Positions 50,385 to 58,392 of a stretch of 64,000 nucleotides of DNA are shown piece after piece. The number at the start of each line of letters is the position of its first letter. The stretch's first letter is position 1. Under the pieces are notes generated by a model. The model saw only the letters and a list, made by a program, of their open reading frames with translations. It was not told where the DNA came from and made no database searches. This stretch comes from Agromyces salentinus (GTDB lineage: Bacteria > Actinomycetota > Actinomycetes > Actinomycetales > Microbacteriaceae). Location of the stretch: the NCBI RefSeq assembly GCF_009749395.1, contig NZ_WBIR01000018.1, forward strand, positions 34,708 to 98,707. The letters are read 5' to 3'. The position numbers were made by a program, and so were the translations under genes.

Positions 50385-51047
50385 ATGGGCGAACCCGGTG
50401 GTGAGCGCGACGAGCACGGCGGCCGCAATGAGCGCGACGACGACCGCGAGGAGCGCGTCGACGCGCGCGTCGAGCGCACGCGGCGTGCCCTTCAGCGCGC
50501 CGCCCTCGTCCTCGCCCGCGAGGGCCGGTTCGACGACGCGACCGTCGCGGAACTGACCGAGGCGGCGGGCGTGAACCGCTCGAGCTTCTACCAGCACTAC
50601 GACGACCGCCAGGTGCTGCTCGCCGACGCGATCGAGGCCGCCGAGATCGAGGCGGTCTCCGAGCTCGGCACCCCGACCGACATCCCCGACCGGCTCCCCG
50701 AGTCGATGGTCGCCTTCATCGCCCACTTCGAGGCTGACGCCGACCTCTACCGGCGCCTCCTCGGCGAGCGCGGCTCCCCCATCGTCGCCGCCCGCATCCG
50801 CGCCCGCTTCGAGGCTCAGGCCCGCGCGGGCGTCATCTCCTCGGGCACGACGGCGTTCGAGGGCCTGCCGATCGACGTCGTGGCCGCCGGCATCGCGGGT
50901 TCGTGCCTGGCCGTGATCCAGGCATGGCTCGAACTCGACCCTCGGCCCGACATCGAGACCGCCGCCGAGTGGGTCTGGCGCGTGCTCGTCGGCCCGGGCG
51001 TGCCGATCGCCTCGCCCATGCGCGATCGGCCTCAGTCGACGGCGTAG
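50385..51047 (+). CDS. TetR family transcriptional regulator
   Basis: 220 aa. Unusual hydrophilic head rich in Glu, Arg and Asp (about 30 residues), then the TetR DNA-binding domain RALQRAALVLAREGRFDDATVAELTEAAGVNRSSFYQHYDDRQVLLADAI, and a TetR_C-type ligand domain. The ATG at 50385 is seven bases after GAGAAT, compatible with a leaderless start. It is divergent from the SDR gene and the 16-bp palindrome is its likely site. Its last 16 bp overlap the convergent DUF3237 gene. Confidence 0.9.
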   Translation: MGEPGGERDEHGGRNERDDDREERVDARVERTRRALQRAALVLAREGRFDDATVAELTEAAGVNRSSFYQHYDDRQVLLADAIEAAEIEAVSELGTPTDIPDRLPESMVAFIAHFEADADLYRRLLGERGSPIVAARIRARFEAQARAGVISSGTTAFEGLPIDVVAAGIAGSCLAVIQAWLELDPRPDIETAAEWVWRVLVGPGVPIASPMRDRPQSTA

Positions 51048-51544
51048 GCGTCGTAGACGACCCGGTCGGGCCCGCGCGCGGCGACCCCGATGATGAAGCG
51101 GCGCTGGAGGGCCGCGAATGCGGGGGCGGATGTCTCGACCTCCACGTGCAGCCGGAACGCATACCGGTCGGACGGCACGGCCTCTCCGCGCCCGAGCGCC
51201 GCCAGCACGTCGGGCTCTCCGGAGCGAAGGCCGTGCGTGCGCACGTGGAGCAATTCGCCCCCCGCGGTGCGGGCGGTGTAGCGCGTGTCGATCTCGATCG
51301 TGCCGTCGGAGCGCACGACCTGCCAGTCGGCCCCGCCCGGCAGCACCTCGGCGTCGACGCCGTCACCCAGTCGTCCCCCGAGGATCGGCACGACCCGGCG
51401 ATGGCCCCGACTCGTCACGCCGTGGTCCTCCACGTCGCCCACGAGCACGTCGGCCCGGAACACCTTCACGAGCCGGGCGGGCGGCGGCTCGACGGCCGCC
51501 GCGCCTGCGGAACCGGCCGGAGCTGCGGCATCCGCGGGGCTCAT
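51032..51544 (-). CDS. DUF3237 domain-containing protein
   Basis: 170 aa beta-barrel-type protein. VFRADVLVGDVEDHG, GHRRVVPILGGRLGDGVDAEVLPGGADWQVVRSDGTIEIDTRYTART and YAFRLHVEVETSAPAFAALQRRFIIGVAARGPDRVVYDAY match DUF3237 over most of the length. The biochemical role of the family is not settled. It overlaps the MarR stop by 4 bp and is the third gene of a monooxygenase-MarR-DUF3237 operon, suggesting a shared job in aromatic or polyketide-like compound handling. Confidence 0.88.
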   Translation of the reverse strand: MSPADAAAPAGSAGAAAVEPPPARLVKVFRADVLVGDVEDHGVTSRGHRRVVPILGGRLGDGVDAEVLPGGADWQVVRSDGTIEIDTRYTARTAGGELLHVRTHGLRSGEPDVLAALGRGEAVPSDRYAFRLHVEVETSAPAFAALQRRFIIGVAARGPDRVVYDAYAVD

Positions 51545-52062
51545 GCGTCCGGCTCCCCGGGTGCGACGGCGGGCGTCGAGCGGAGGTCGCGCCGCGTCCG
51601 GGATACGTCCTGCAGGGCGTCGCGCAACCGCTCGAGTGCGGGCACGGCGGCGGCGAGCGCGCGGGCGTCGCCGGCATCGAGGGCGTCGACCGCCTCGCCG
51701 AGCAGGGAGGCGCTGGCCTCGTCGAATCGGCCGAGCAGGCGCTCGGATCGTTCGGAGGCGCGAACGCCGAGACGCCGGCGGTCGGCCGGGTCGGGCTCCC
51801 GCGTGACGAGCCCCGCGGCCGCCATGGACTTCAGCAAGTTGCTCACCGTCGTGCGGTTGAGGCTGAGGTCGTCGGCGAGCTCGACCGGACTCCGCGTCGT
51901 GCCCGCCGGAAGCGCTCGAAGCACCTCGATCTGCGTGTCGGGGATGTCGGGCAGGTCTTCGGCCTCGCGGGCGGCGCGCAGCAGGCTGCGGCGCAGCGGC
52001 GAGATGACCCCGCTGAGCCGGGCCACGTCGACGCGGTCGGCCGCGCGCTCGGCGCCGCTCAT
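51541..52062 (-). CDS. MarR family regulator of the monooxygenase operon
   Basis: 173 aa MarR protein: DTQIEVLRALPAGTTRSPVELADDLSLNRTTVSNLLKSMAAAGLVTREPDPADRRRLGVRAS is the winged helix, with dimerisation helices at both ends. Start and stop overlap the monooxygenase and DUF3237 genes by 4 bp each, so it is made together with them. A near-perfect 27-bp palindrome sits over the promoter of the operon (53453-53479) and is the probable operator, giving autoregulation relieved by a ligand related to the monooxygenase substrate. Confidence 0.9.
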   Translation of the reverse strand: MSGAERAADRVDVARLSGVISPLRRSLLRAAREAEDLPDIPDTQIEVLRALPAGTTRSPVELADDLSLNRTTVSNLLKSMAAAGLVTREPDPADRRRLGVRASERSERLLGRFDEASASLLGEAVDALDAGDARALAAAVPALERLRDALQDVSRTRRDLRSTPAVAPGEPDA

Positions 52063-53432
52063 GCCCGGACCGCCGGCGGCGTCAGCGACGACCGCTCGTT
52101 GAGCAGGTCGGCGTGGAACCCGGCCGCGACCTTGTACGCCTCGGCGATCTCCCGGAGCTCGGCCTCGGGGATCACGTCGTGGACGTCGGCGAAGCCCTGC
52201 GGCGCGCGCTCGTATGCGAGCTGCATGACCCGCTCGGGGCCGAGCTGCCGGGTCATCGCGTTCAGGCGCGTCGTCACGGGACGGCGATCGGCCTCGTAGG
52301 CGGCGAGCGCGGCGTCGATGCCGGAGGCGGCCGTGCCGGTGGTGGCCGTGCCGGCCGTGGCTGTGCCGGAGGCGACTGTATCGGCGGCAGCCGTGCCGGC
52401 AGCAGCCGCTTCGGCGGCAGCCAGGTGGAAGGCGAGCGCGCGAGCGTCGAGGATCGCCTGCGAGGCCCCGTTCGAGCCGTTGGGGTACAGCGCGTGGGCG
52501 GCGTCCCCGAGCAACGTCGTCCGCCCGACGGTCCAGCGCTCGAGCGGGTCGCGGTCGACCATCGGGTACTCGAGGATCTCGTCGGCGGCGACGATCACGC
52601 CGGGTACGTCGAGCCAGTCGAAGCGCCAGTCGGCGAAGAGCTCGGCGATCGGCGCCGGGTCGACGGCACGGTTCCAGTCGGCGGACTCCTTGACGCCCGC
52701 GGGGGCACGCCGCTCGGCGATGAAGTTGAGGCGGGTCATGCCGTCGTCGGAGCCCGATGCGACGAGCGGGTACGCCACGAACTTCTGCTCGGCGTCGCCG
52801 GCCATGATCATCGTGCGACCGTCGAGGAAGGTCGGTGCGAGGGCCGTGCCGCGCCAGAGCAGGAGCCGGTTCCACAGGGGCGCCCCCTCGGCCGGGTGGG
52901 CCTGCGCCCGGAGGGCGGAGTGGATGCCGTCGGCCCCGACCACGACGTCGGCGTCGACGACGAGCTCGTCGCCCGCGGCATCCGTGAACCGCGCACGCTC
53001 GACGACGCCGCCGCCGTCGGAGCCCGCGACGCCGTGCTCGACGCCGGTCGCGCGCCACCCGAGCCGGATCGCGTCGGCGCCGAGGCGACGCCGGACCTCG
53101 TCGGCGAGCAGCAGTTGGAACTCACCCCGGTGCACCGAGAGCTGCGGCCAGTGGTATCCCGCTTCGAGGCCCCGGGGTTCGCTCCAGACGGGCTGCCCGA
53201 AGCGGGTGAAGTACGAGAGCCGCGCGGGGGCGGTGCCGATCGCGGCCACCTCGTCGACGAGCCCGAGTTCGGTGAGCTCGCGCACGGCGTGCGGCAGCAG
53301 GTTCATGCCGACCCCGAGCGGCCGGAGCTCCCGGGCCCGCTCGACGACGGTCACGTCGCGGAACCCCGCCGCTTCCAGGCTCAGTGCCGTTGCGAGCCCG
53401 CCGATGCCGGCTCCGACGATGACGATCTTCAC
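52059..53432 (-). CDS. FAD-dependent aromatic monooxygenase (PhzS / p-hydroxybenzoate hydroxylase type)
   Basis: 457 aa. Begins MKIVIVGAGIGGLATALSLEAAGF (dinucleotide fold), has VVVGADGIHSALR (the DG motif) and GDAAHALYPNGSNGASQAI, which binds the FAD ribityl chain. This is the FAD_binding_3 group A monooxygenase family, closest in style to PhzS-like oxidoreductases. Between the GD motif and the C-terminal helix is an inserted Ala/Gly/Thr-rich stretch encoded by six 15-bp repeats (52333-52422). First gene of an operon with a MarR regulator and DUF3237. Substrate probably an aromatic or quinone. Confidence 0.9.
   Translation of the reverse strand: MKIVIVGAGIGGLATALSLEAAGFRDVTVVERARELRPLGVGMNLLPHAVRELTELGLVDEVAAIGTAPARLSYFTRFGQPVWSEPRGLEAGYHWPQLSVHRGEFQLLLADEVRRRLGADAIRLGWRATGVEHGVAGSDGGGVVERARFTDAAGDELVVDADVVVGADGIHSALRAQAHPAEGAPLWNRLLLWRGTALAPTFLDGRTMIMAGDAEQKFVAYPLVASGSDDGMTRLNFIAERRAPAGVKESADWNRAVDPAPIAELFADWRFDWLDVPGVIVAADEILEYPMVDRDPLERWTVGRTTLLGDAAHALYPNGSNGASQAILDARALAFHLAAAEAAAAGTAAADTVASGTATAGTATTGTAASGIDAALAAYEADRRPVTTRLNAMTRQLGPERVMQLAYERAPQGFADVHDVIPEAELREIAEAYKVAAGFHADLLNERSSLTPPAVRA
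52333..52422. repeat. 15-bp minisatellite inside the monooxygenase gene
   Basis: Six units of consensus GTGCCGGNGGNNGCC (plus strand) encode the pentapeptide run [AT]-x-G-T-A within a surface loop of the flavoprotein. The unit is a multiple of three, so copy-number changes keep the frame. Confidence 0.8.
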
Positions 53433-53452
53433 GCTGCCTCCTTGCAGGTCGT

Positions 53453-53487
53453 GAATTGAGTTTGGAACAAACGCAATTCCCTGTCAA
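53453..53487 (-). promoter_or_regulatory. Monooxygenase operon promoter with overlapping 27-bp MarR operator
   Basis: On the complement, TTGACA (53482-53487) is followed after 17 bp by CAAACT, a strong actinobacterial-type promoter. Spanning spacer and -10 box is a palindrome with arms GAATTGAGTTTG (53453-53464) and CAAACGCAATTC (53468-53479), 11 of 12 pairs matched, centre GAA. The MarR protein made from this operon is the natural ligand-responsive repressor. Confidence 0.75.
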
Positions 53488-53499
53488 GGGTCCGCCGGC

Positions 53500-53555
53500 G
53501 GACTCCGCGCCAGACGCGCCTCGCGCTGGACTCCGCGTCAGACGCGCCTCACGAG
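53500..53555. repeat. 28-bp tandem duplication over the glycosyltransferase 3' end
   Basis: GGACTCCGCGCCAGACGCGC... (53500-53527) is repeated at 53528-53555 with about three differences. The glycosyltransferase stop codon lies inside the second copy; the first copy is outside the gene. Confidence 0.75.
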
Positions 53556-54775
53556 CTGATGCGGGCCTCGATGAGCCGCGCCGCGGCCGAAGGCCCGTCC
53601 TGCCCTGCGAAGACCTCCTGCACCCCGGTTGCGGCCTCGCGGATCCCCGGATCGGTGAGCACGCGGCGCACTGCGTCGATGAACTCCGGTCGCCCGACGT
53701 GCTTCGGCGGCACGCGAAGGGCGTTGCCGCGGCCGACGCACACCTCCACGTTCCACACCTGCTCGGGTTGCAGGCCGAGGCCGACGAAGGGGATTCCGGT
53801 GGCGCATGCCGTCTGCACGGTGCCCTGGCCGCCGTGCAGCACGGCCGCGTCGACGAGTCCGCCCAACAGGTGGGCGGGCAGCAGTCCGGTGACGTGCACG
53901 TTCGGGGGCACCTCGTCGCCGGGCTCCAGATAGTGCCCGATCGGCGCGACCACGTTGACGGGCAGCGTGCCCAGCTGGGCGGCCGCGGCGAGCGCGAGCC
54001 GCCGGTCGGCCGAGGATCCGAGCCCGAGGTAGACGAGCGGTTCGGATGCCGCGGCCAGGTCATCCACGATCGGAGGCATCGGCGCGTCCAACCGCGCGAA
54101 GATCGGCCCGACGCGGCGGTAGCCGTCGGGCAGGTCGTACCCGTCCAGTTCCCACGGCATGACCGTCAGCAGGTTCTCGTCGGCCTCGAGCATCGACGCG
54201 ACGGTCCGGAGCGGCGGCACCCCGTTCGCCTCGGCGACGGAGGCGAAGGCGCGCGGCGCGACGGGGGCACGGGTGTACACCCAGCGGAACGCCGTCGTCG
54301 CGACCCGATCGGCGGTTCGTGCGAGCCACCCGCGACCCTGCACGAAGTGCATGCGACGGGTCTGCGCGACCTGCGGCCCGGTGAGCGCGAAGGGCACCGG
54401 ATAGAAGAGCGGCACGCCCTCGGCGCGTGCGGAGATGAGCGACGTGATGTTCGAGCCGATCACGACCGCCGCGGCATCCGTCTCGCGGATGATGCGACGT
54501 TCCACGTCGACGCGCGCCGACACGAGGTCGCGGGTGAACGGACTCCGCAGCGCCCGCCCCTGGTCGAAGTCGAGGGCCTGCTTCCGCTCCGCCGCGGACC
54601 AGGCCGGTTCGCAGGCGCGGTACTCGAAGCCGGCGTCCGCGATGAGCTGCACGAAGTCGTGCTCGTAGCCCATGAACACCGCCCGGTGCGAGTCGTCGAG
54701 GGCGCGGGCGACCTCGATCATGCGGGTGGTCTCGGCGAGGTTGAAGGTCACCGGGCAGAAGACGACGGTCGCCAT
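53549..54775 (-). CDS. GT1-type (UGT/MGT-like) glycosyltransferase
   Basis: 408 aa GT-B fold enzyme. The N-terminal domain begins MATVVFCPVTFNLAETTRMIEVARAL with the acceptor-side region. The C-terminal donor domain has LVYLGLGSSAD, VAPIGHYLEPGDEVPPNVHVTGLLP and the donor signature LHGGQGTVQTACATGIPFVGLGLQPEQ, with the His and terminal Gln that contact the sugar nucleotide. Such enzymes glycosylate macrolides, sterols or flavonoids, often for self-protection or detoxification. It is alone in its orientation between the MarR gene and the monooxygenase promoter. Acceptor unknown. Confidence 0.88.
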   Translation of the reverse strand: MATVVFCPVTFNLAETTRMIEVARALDDSHRAVFMGYEHDFVQLIADAGFEYRACEPAWSAAERKQALDFDQGRALRSPFTRDLVSARVDVERRIIRETDAAAVVIGSNITSLISARAEGVPLFYPVPFALTGPQVAQTRRMHFVQGRGWLARTADRVATTAFRWVYTRAPVAPRAFASVAEANGVPPLRTVASMLEADENLLTVMPWELDGYDLPDGYRRVGPIFARLDAPMPPIVDDLAAASEPLVYLGLGSSADRRLALAAAAQLGTLPVNVVAPIGHYLEPGDEVPPNVHVTGLLPAHLLGGLVDAAVLHGGQGTVQTACATGIPFVGLGLQPEQVWNVEVCVGRGNALRVPPKHVGRPEFIDAVRRVLTDPGIREAATGVQEVFAGQDGPSAAARLIEARISS

Positions 54776-54889
54776 GGGTCGATCATCGCACCGCCGGGCC
54801 CGGTCGGTCCGATGCGCCGGCATCCCGACGGGCGCCACCGGGGCGGACCGCGGAGCCGGAAGCCGGCCCTCACGGCGCGGACCTGAAGC

Positions 54890-55411
54890 CTAGGGGCGAG
54901 CGGATGCCTCGGGCCGGTCCTTCGCCGCATCGCACTGCGTCGCCGACAGCCGGCCCTCGGGGTCGAGCTTCGAGAGGATGCTCGCGGTGATGGCGGCGAG
55001 CTGGTCGAGCTCTCCGGGGGCGAGCGCGTCGAGCACGTTCGACCGCACGGTCGCGACGTGGCCCGGCGCGGCGCGGTCGAGGACGGCGAGCCCCTCGTCC
55101 GTGATGCGGGCGTTCGTCGCGCGCTTGTCCTGGGGGCAGGGGAACCTGGCCAGGAGGCCCTTCTCCTCGAGGCGGCGGGCGACGTGCGAGAGGCGCGGGA
55201 GCGTGGCGTTGGTCTGCGATGCGAGCCGGGTCATGCGGCTCGTGCGATCGGGCGAGGACGCGAGCACGCTGAGCACGAGGTATTCGAAGTGGGTCAGCTC
55301 GACGTCTCGCTGGAGCTGCGCGTCGAGCATCGTGGGCAGCAGTTCGCTCACGGCGACGAGCCTGGCCCAGGCGGTCGCCTCGGCCGAGGAGAAGGGCTGG
55401 GTCGCGGTCAT
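54890..55411 (-). CDS. MarR family regulator, divergent from the F420-type reductase
   Basis: 173 aa. LTHFEYLVLSVLASSPDRTSRMTRLASQTNATLPRLSHVARRLEEKGLLARFPCPQDKRATNARITDEG is the winged helix, of the sub-group with a single Cys in the wing region. The start ATG is six bases after TAGACT (complement of 55418-55423), so leaderless. A perfect 20-bp palindrome lies immediately upstream between it and the reductase gene. It probably represses both genes, possibly in response to an oxidised or electrophilic compound. Confidence 0.9.
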   Translation of the reverse strand: MTATQPFSSAEATAWARLVAVSELLPTMLDAQLQRDVELTHFEYLVLSVLASSPDRTSRMTRLASQTNATLPRLSHVARRLEEKGLLARFPCPQDKRATNARITDEGLAVLDRAAPGHVATVRSNVLDALAPGELDQLAAITASILSKLDPEGRLSATQCDAAKDRPEASARP

Positions 55412-55428
55412 GCGCCCAGTCTACCGCA

Positions 55429-55461
55429 TTAGTTGTCATGACAACTAAGTCGTGCTACGTT
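55429..55461. promoter_or_regulatory. 20-bp palindromic operator in divergent promoters
   Basis: TTAGTTGTCATGACAACTAA (55429-55448) is a perfect palindrome. It contains the -35 box TTGTCA (55433-55438) of a rightward promoter whose -10, TACGTT (55456-55461), follows after 17 bp; on the other strand it overlaps the -35 area of the MarR promoter. A second, weaker hairpin, TTGAT-TGT-ATCAA, follows near 55461-55473. Confidence 0.85.
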
Positions 55462-55520
55462 TGATTGTATCAACAAGTAATTGCGACGACTCGAGCCGTC
55501 GCGTCAGAAGGAGTCGCACA

Positions 55521-56090
55521 ATGACCACGGTCAGCATCATCGGCAACGGCAACATGGGCACCGCCATCGGCGCCCTCGTCACCGAGGGCGGCAACGCCGT
55601 CGAGCACCTCGGCCGCGGGGCCGCGCCCATCTCCGGCGAGATCGTCGTGCTCGCGGTGCCGCATCCCGCCCTCGCCGAGGTCGTCGCCGTGCACGGCCCG
55701 CAGCTCGCGGGCAAGGTCGTCATCGACATCACCAACCCGCTCGACTTCGCCACCTTCGACGGACTCGTGGTCGACGCCGACGGCTCCGCCGCCGCCGACC
55801 TGGCCGCCGCGCTCCCCGAGTCGCGCGTCCTCAAGGCGTTCAACACCAACTTCGCCGCGACGCTCGCCGCGAAGCGGGTCGGCGAGGCGCAGACGACCGT
55901 GCTCGTCTCCGGCGATGACGACGAGGCCAAGCAGCTCGTCGCCGACGTCTTCACCGCGGGCGGCGTCAAGGTCATCGATGCGGGCGCGCTCAAGCGGGCC
56001 CGTGAACTCGAGGCGATCGGCTTCCTCCAGCTCACGCTCGCCGTCCAGGAGAAGACCTCCTGGACGGGCGGATTCTCGCTCAGCGCTTAA
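55521..56090 (+). CDS. NADPH-dependent F420 reductase-like NAD(P)-binding protein
   Basis: 189 aa. Begins MTTVSIIGNGNMGTAIGALVTEGG (Rossmann GxGxxG), then IVVLAVPHPALAEV, KVVIDITNPLDF and VLKAFNTNFAATLA, the pattern of F420H2:NADP oxidoreductase (Fno/NPDX) and related small NADP-binding reductases. GAAGGAG precedes the ATG. It is divergent from a MarR gene and followed by a clear terminator, so it is a single-gene unit. Whether it uses F420 or another flavin cannot be told; a flavin-dependent oxidoreductase of F420-compatible family is at 58393. Confidence 0.87.
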   Translation: MTTVSIIGNGNMGTAIGALVTEGGNAVEHLGRGAAPISGEIVVLAVPHPALAEVVAVHGPQLAGKVVIDITNPLDFATFDGLVVDADGSAAADLAAALPESRVLKAFNTNFAATLAAKRVGEAQTTVLVSGDDDEAKQLVADVFTAGGVKVIDAGALKRARELEAIGFLQLTLAVQEKTSWTGGFSLSA

Positions 56091-56107
56091 CCTCGGTCGA
56101 GCCGGTT

Positions 56108-56146
56108 CGAACGGGCGGCGCCCCTCGCGGGGCTGCCGCCCGTTCG
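56108..56146 (+). terminator. Terminator after the F420-type reductase
   Basis: CGAACGGGCGGCGCCCC (56108-56124) pairs with GGGGC-T-GCCGCCCGTTCG (56129-56146) around a TCGC loop with one bulged T, 17 bp after the stop, followed by CCTTCCCCCC. Confidence 0.85.
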
Positions 56147-56311
56147 CCTTCCCCCCGCGCAATCCCCGCGCAATCCCTCCGCGCCATCGCCGGTATCTCG
56201 CGGCCGAAGCACTAGCCTGACCTAGACGCGCTGCGCTCCCGGTCGCGGCACCGCCGTCGGCCGCTCGCGACACCACCCGCGAGCGGGCCCTGAGCAGGAA
56301 GGACGACGACG

Positions 56312-56980
56312 ATGATCGCCGCCATCGGCCACCTGCTCCCGATCGCGATCGCGGCCGCCGTCAGCTCCGTGCCGATCATGGCGACCATCGTGCTGCTGCT
56401 CTCGCCGAATCGCACCCGCACGGCACTGCCGTTCCTCATCGGCTGGGTCACCGGTCTCCTGCTCGTGGTCTCCATCTGCACCCTCGGCGCGCAACTCATC
56501 CCCACGCCGAAGCTGGGCCTGCGCCCGAACACGGCGATCGGCATCTGGGAGTCGATCATCGGCGTGGCCCTGATCGTGCTCGCCGTGGTCTCGTGGCGGC
56601 GCAGCCGTCACGAGACCCGCACAGAGCTGCCGAAGTGGCTCCGCTCGATCGACAAGATCGGAGCATGGTCGGCGGTCGGACTCGCCCTCGTGCTGAACGT
56701 ACGACCCAAGGCGATCCTGCTCGCGATCGCCGCCGGCCTGGCCATCCGCGGAGAGAACCTCGACCTCGGGGAATCGGCCGTCTCCATCGGGTTCTACGTG
56801 GTGATCGCGGCCTCGACGGTCGCCGTGCCGATCATCGTCACGCTCGCCGCGCCGAAGCGCATGGAACCGCGGCTCGTCATCTGGCAGGACTGGCTCATCC
56901 GCAACAGCGACGTCGTCACCTCGCTCATCGTGCTGATGGTCGGCGTCGTCGTGCTCGGCAGCGGCATCAGCCGGTTCTGA
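56312..56980 (+). CDS. GAP family (Sap-like) integral membrane protein
   Basis: 222 aa with six predicted membrane helices. MIAAIGHLLPIAIAAAVSSVPIMATIVLLLSP, ALPFLIGWVTGLLLVV, LVLNVRPKAILLAIAAGLAI and a C-terminal VLMVGVVVLGSG fit the GAP (peptidoglycolipid addressing / Sap) family of actinobacteria. Mycobacterial relatives help move glycolipids to the envelope, but for environmental species the cargo is unknown. The charged cytoplasmic loop (SWRRSRHETRTELPKWLRSIDK) is typical. AGGAAGG precedes the ATG. Confidence 0.85.
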   Translation: MIAAIGHLLPIAIAAAVSSVPIMATIVLLLSPNRTRTALPFLIGWVTGLLLVVSICTLGAQLIPTPKLGLRPNTAIGIWESIIGVALIVLAVVSWRRSRHETRTELPKWLRSIDKIGAWSAVGLALVLNVRPKAILLAIAAGLAIRGENLDLGESAVSIGFYVVIAASTVAVPIIVTLAAPKRMEPRLVIWQDWLIRNSDVVTSLIVLMVGVVVLGSGISRF

Positions 56981-57070
56981 CCAGCCGGGTCCGAGAGCCC
57001 GGGGCGCGGCATCCGCCGGTCCTGGCCGACCGGGTCCGAGGCGCCGGCTCGCGGCATCCGCGGGTCAGGA
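56981..57070. repeat. Imperfect direct repeat between convergent genes
   Basis: Two ~44-bp segments (about 56981-57028 and 57029-57070) share CCGGGTCCGAG, GCGGCATCCGC and GGTC elements in the same order. They occupy the gap between the GAP-family gene and the small helical-protein gene. Confidence 0.5.
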
Positions 57071-57093
57071 GACCCGAGCGGACGTCCGCGACG

Positions 57094-57303
57094 TCAGGCC
57101 GACTGCAGGGCCTTGACCCGCTTCTTCGCACTCTTCTCGACGAGGACGGGCACGAAGTCGCGCACGTTGCGCCCATCGAACTCGTGGTGCTCCTCGTCGA
57201 CGATCCTCGCGATCTCGGCCCGATCGACACTCGGGTACTTCACGGCGAGACGATCGACGACTTCTCCGACGCTGCGCAGTTCGGCGGCTTCGCGTTCTTC
57301 CAT
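57094..57303 (-). CDS. Small three-helix bundle (DUF3562-like) protein
   Basis: 69 aa from ATG 57303 (MEEREAAELRSVGEVVDRLAVKYPSVDRAEI...); a longer frame to 57339 adds 12 residues. The pattern, an LRSVGEVVDRLAVKYP helix, ARIVDEEHHEFDG, and VRDFVPVLVEKSAKKRV, matches the three-helix bundle dimerisation domain proteins common in actinobacteria. No catalytic residues. Often such genes sit beside stress or regulatory genes. Function unknown. Confidence 0.75.
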   Translation of the reverse strand: MEEREAAELRSVGEVVDRLAVKYPSVDRAEIARIVDEEHHEFDGRNVRDFVPVLVEKSAKKRVKALQSA

Positions 57304-57393
57304 AGTGCGAGTCTGAGCCCACCCGGCACGGTGCGTCAACGACGCGCCGTGCAGTCCCAGCGTGCGCCCAGCCGCGCGGCGCGGCCGTCGAGG

Positions 57394-58293
57394 TCAGCGG
57401 GTGATCTCGAAGTTGAAGACGTCCTGGTCGAAGTGGTTGTACCCCTCGTAGTCGACGAGGTCGTAGAGGTCGGCGCGGTGCTGCATCTCGCCGAGCTTCG
57501 ACGTGAGGTGGCCCTCGTCGATGATGGTGTCGAGCGCCCGGTCGGCGGCTCCCATCGCGATGCGGAGCAGCGACACCGGCCAGATGACGATGTTCACGCC
57601 GGCGTCGCGCAGCTGGTCCACCGAGAAGAGGTCGCTCTTGCCGAACTCGGTCATGTTGGCGAGGATCGGCACGTCGAGCGCGGTGCGCATCGCCTCGAAC
57701 TCGGCGAGGTCGCGCATCGCTTCGGGGAAGATCGCATCGGCGCCGGCATCGACGAGCGCCTTGGCGCGGTCGATCGCGGCATCGAGACCCTCCACGGCAC
57801 GGATGTCGGTCCGGGCCATGATGAGGAAGTTCGGGTCGCGCCGGGCGTCTGCGGCCGCGCGGATGCGCTTGAGCGCGGTGCCCTCGTCGACGACCTGCTT
57901 GCCGTCGAGGTGCCCGCACCGCTTCGGGTTGACCTGGTCCTCGATGTGCGCGCCGGCGATGCCGGCGTCCTCGAGGGTCTGGATGGTGCGCGCGACGTTC
58001 ATCGGCTCGCCGAACCCGGTGTCGGCGTCGATGATGGCCGGAAGTTCGGTCATGCGGGCGATCTGCTGCCCGCGCCCTGCGACCTCGGTCAGCGTCGTGA
58101 GGCCGATGTCGGGCAGCCCGAGGTCGGCTGCGAGCACGGCGCCCGAGATGTAGACGCCCTCGAAGCCCTTGCGCTCGATGAGCCGCGCCGAGAGCGGGTT
58201 GAACGCTCCCGGGAAGCGGAGCAGCTCGCCCGACGCCAGCCGCTCGCGGAACAGTCGGCGCTTCTCGGCGGCGGGAGTCTGTGAATACAGCAT
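57394..58293 (-). CDS. prpB: 2-methylisocitrate lyase
   Basis: 299 aa isocitrate-lyase superfamily barrel. The active-site KRCGHL motif is at residues 124-129, metal ligands in IIDADTGFGEP, and IMARTDIRAVEGLDAAI and NMTEFGKSDLF are typical of PrpB. It cleaves 2-methylisocitrate to pyruvate and succinate, the last step of propionate catabolism by the methylcitrate cycle. GAGAGGACA precedes the ATG. No prpC or prpD is adjacent: the neighbours are the flavin oxidoreductase (divergent) and the small helical protein. Confidence 0.88.
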   Translation of the reverse strand: MLYSQTPAAEKRRLFRERLASGELLRFPGAFNPLSARLIERKGFEGVYISGAVLAADLGLPDIGLTTLTEVAGRGQQIARMTELPAIIDADTGFGEPMNVARTIQTLEDAGIAGAHIEDQVNPKRCGHLDGKQVVDEGTALKRIRAAADARRDPNFLIMARTDIRAVEGLDAAIDRAKALVDAGADAIFPEAMRDLAEFEAMRTALDVPILANMTEFGKSDLFSVDQLRDAGVNIVIWPVSLLRIAMGAADRALDTIIDEGHLTSKLGEMQHRADLYDLVDYEGYNHFDQDVFNFEITR

Positions 58294-58392
58294 CGGGTGT
58301 CCTCTCGTGGCCGCACCGGGCGTGGTTCGTCGAGCCGGCGGGTCCGCTTCTCAGGCTACCCGCCCCCGGAAGGGGTCTGGGAGGATGCTCCC

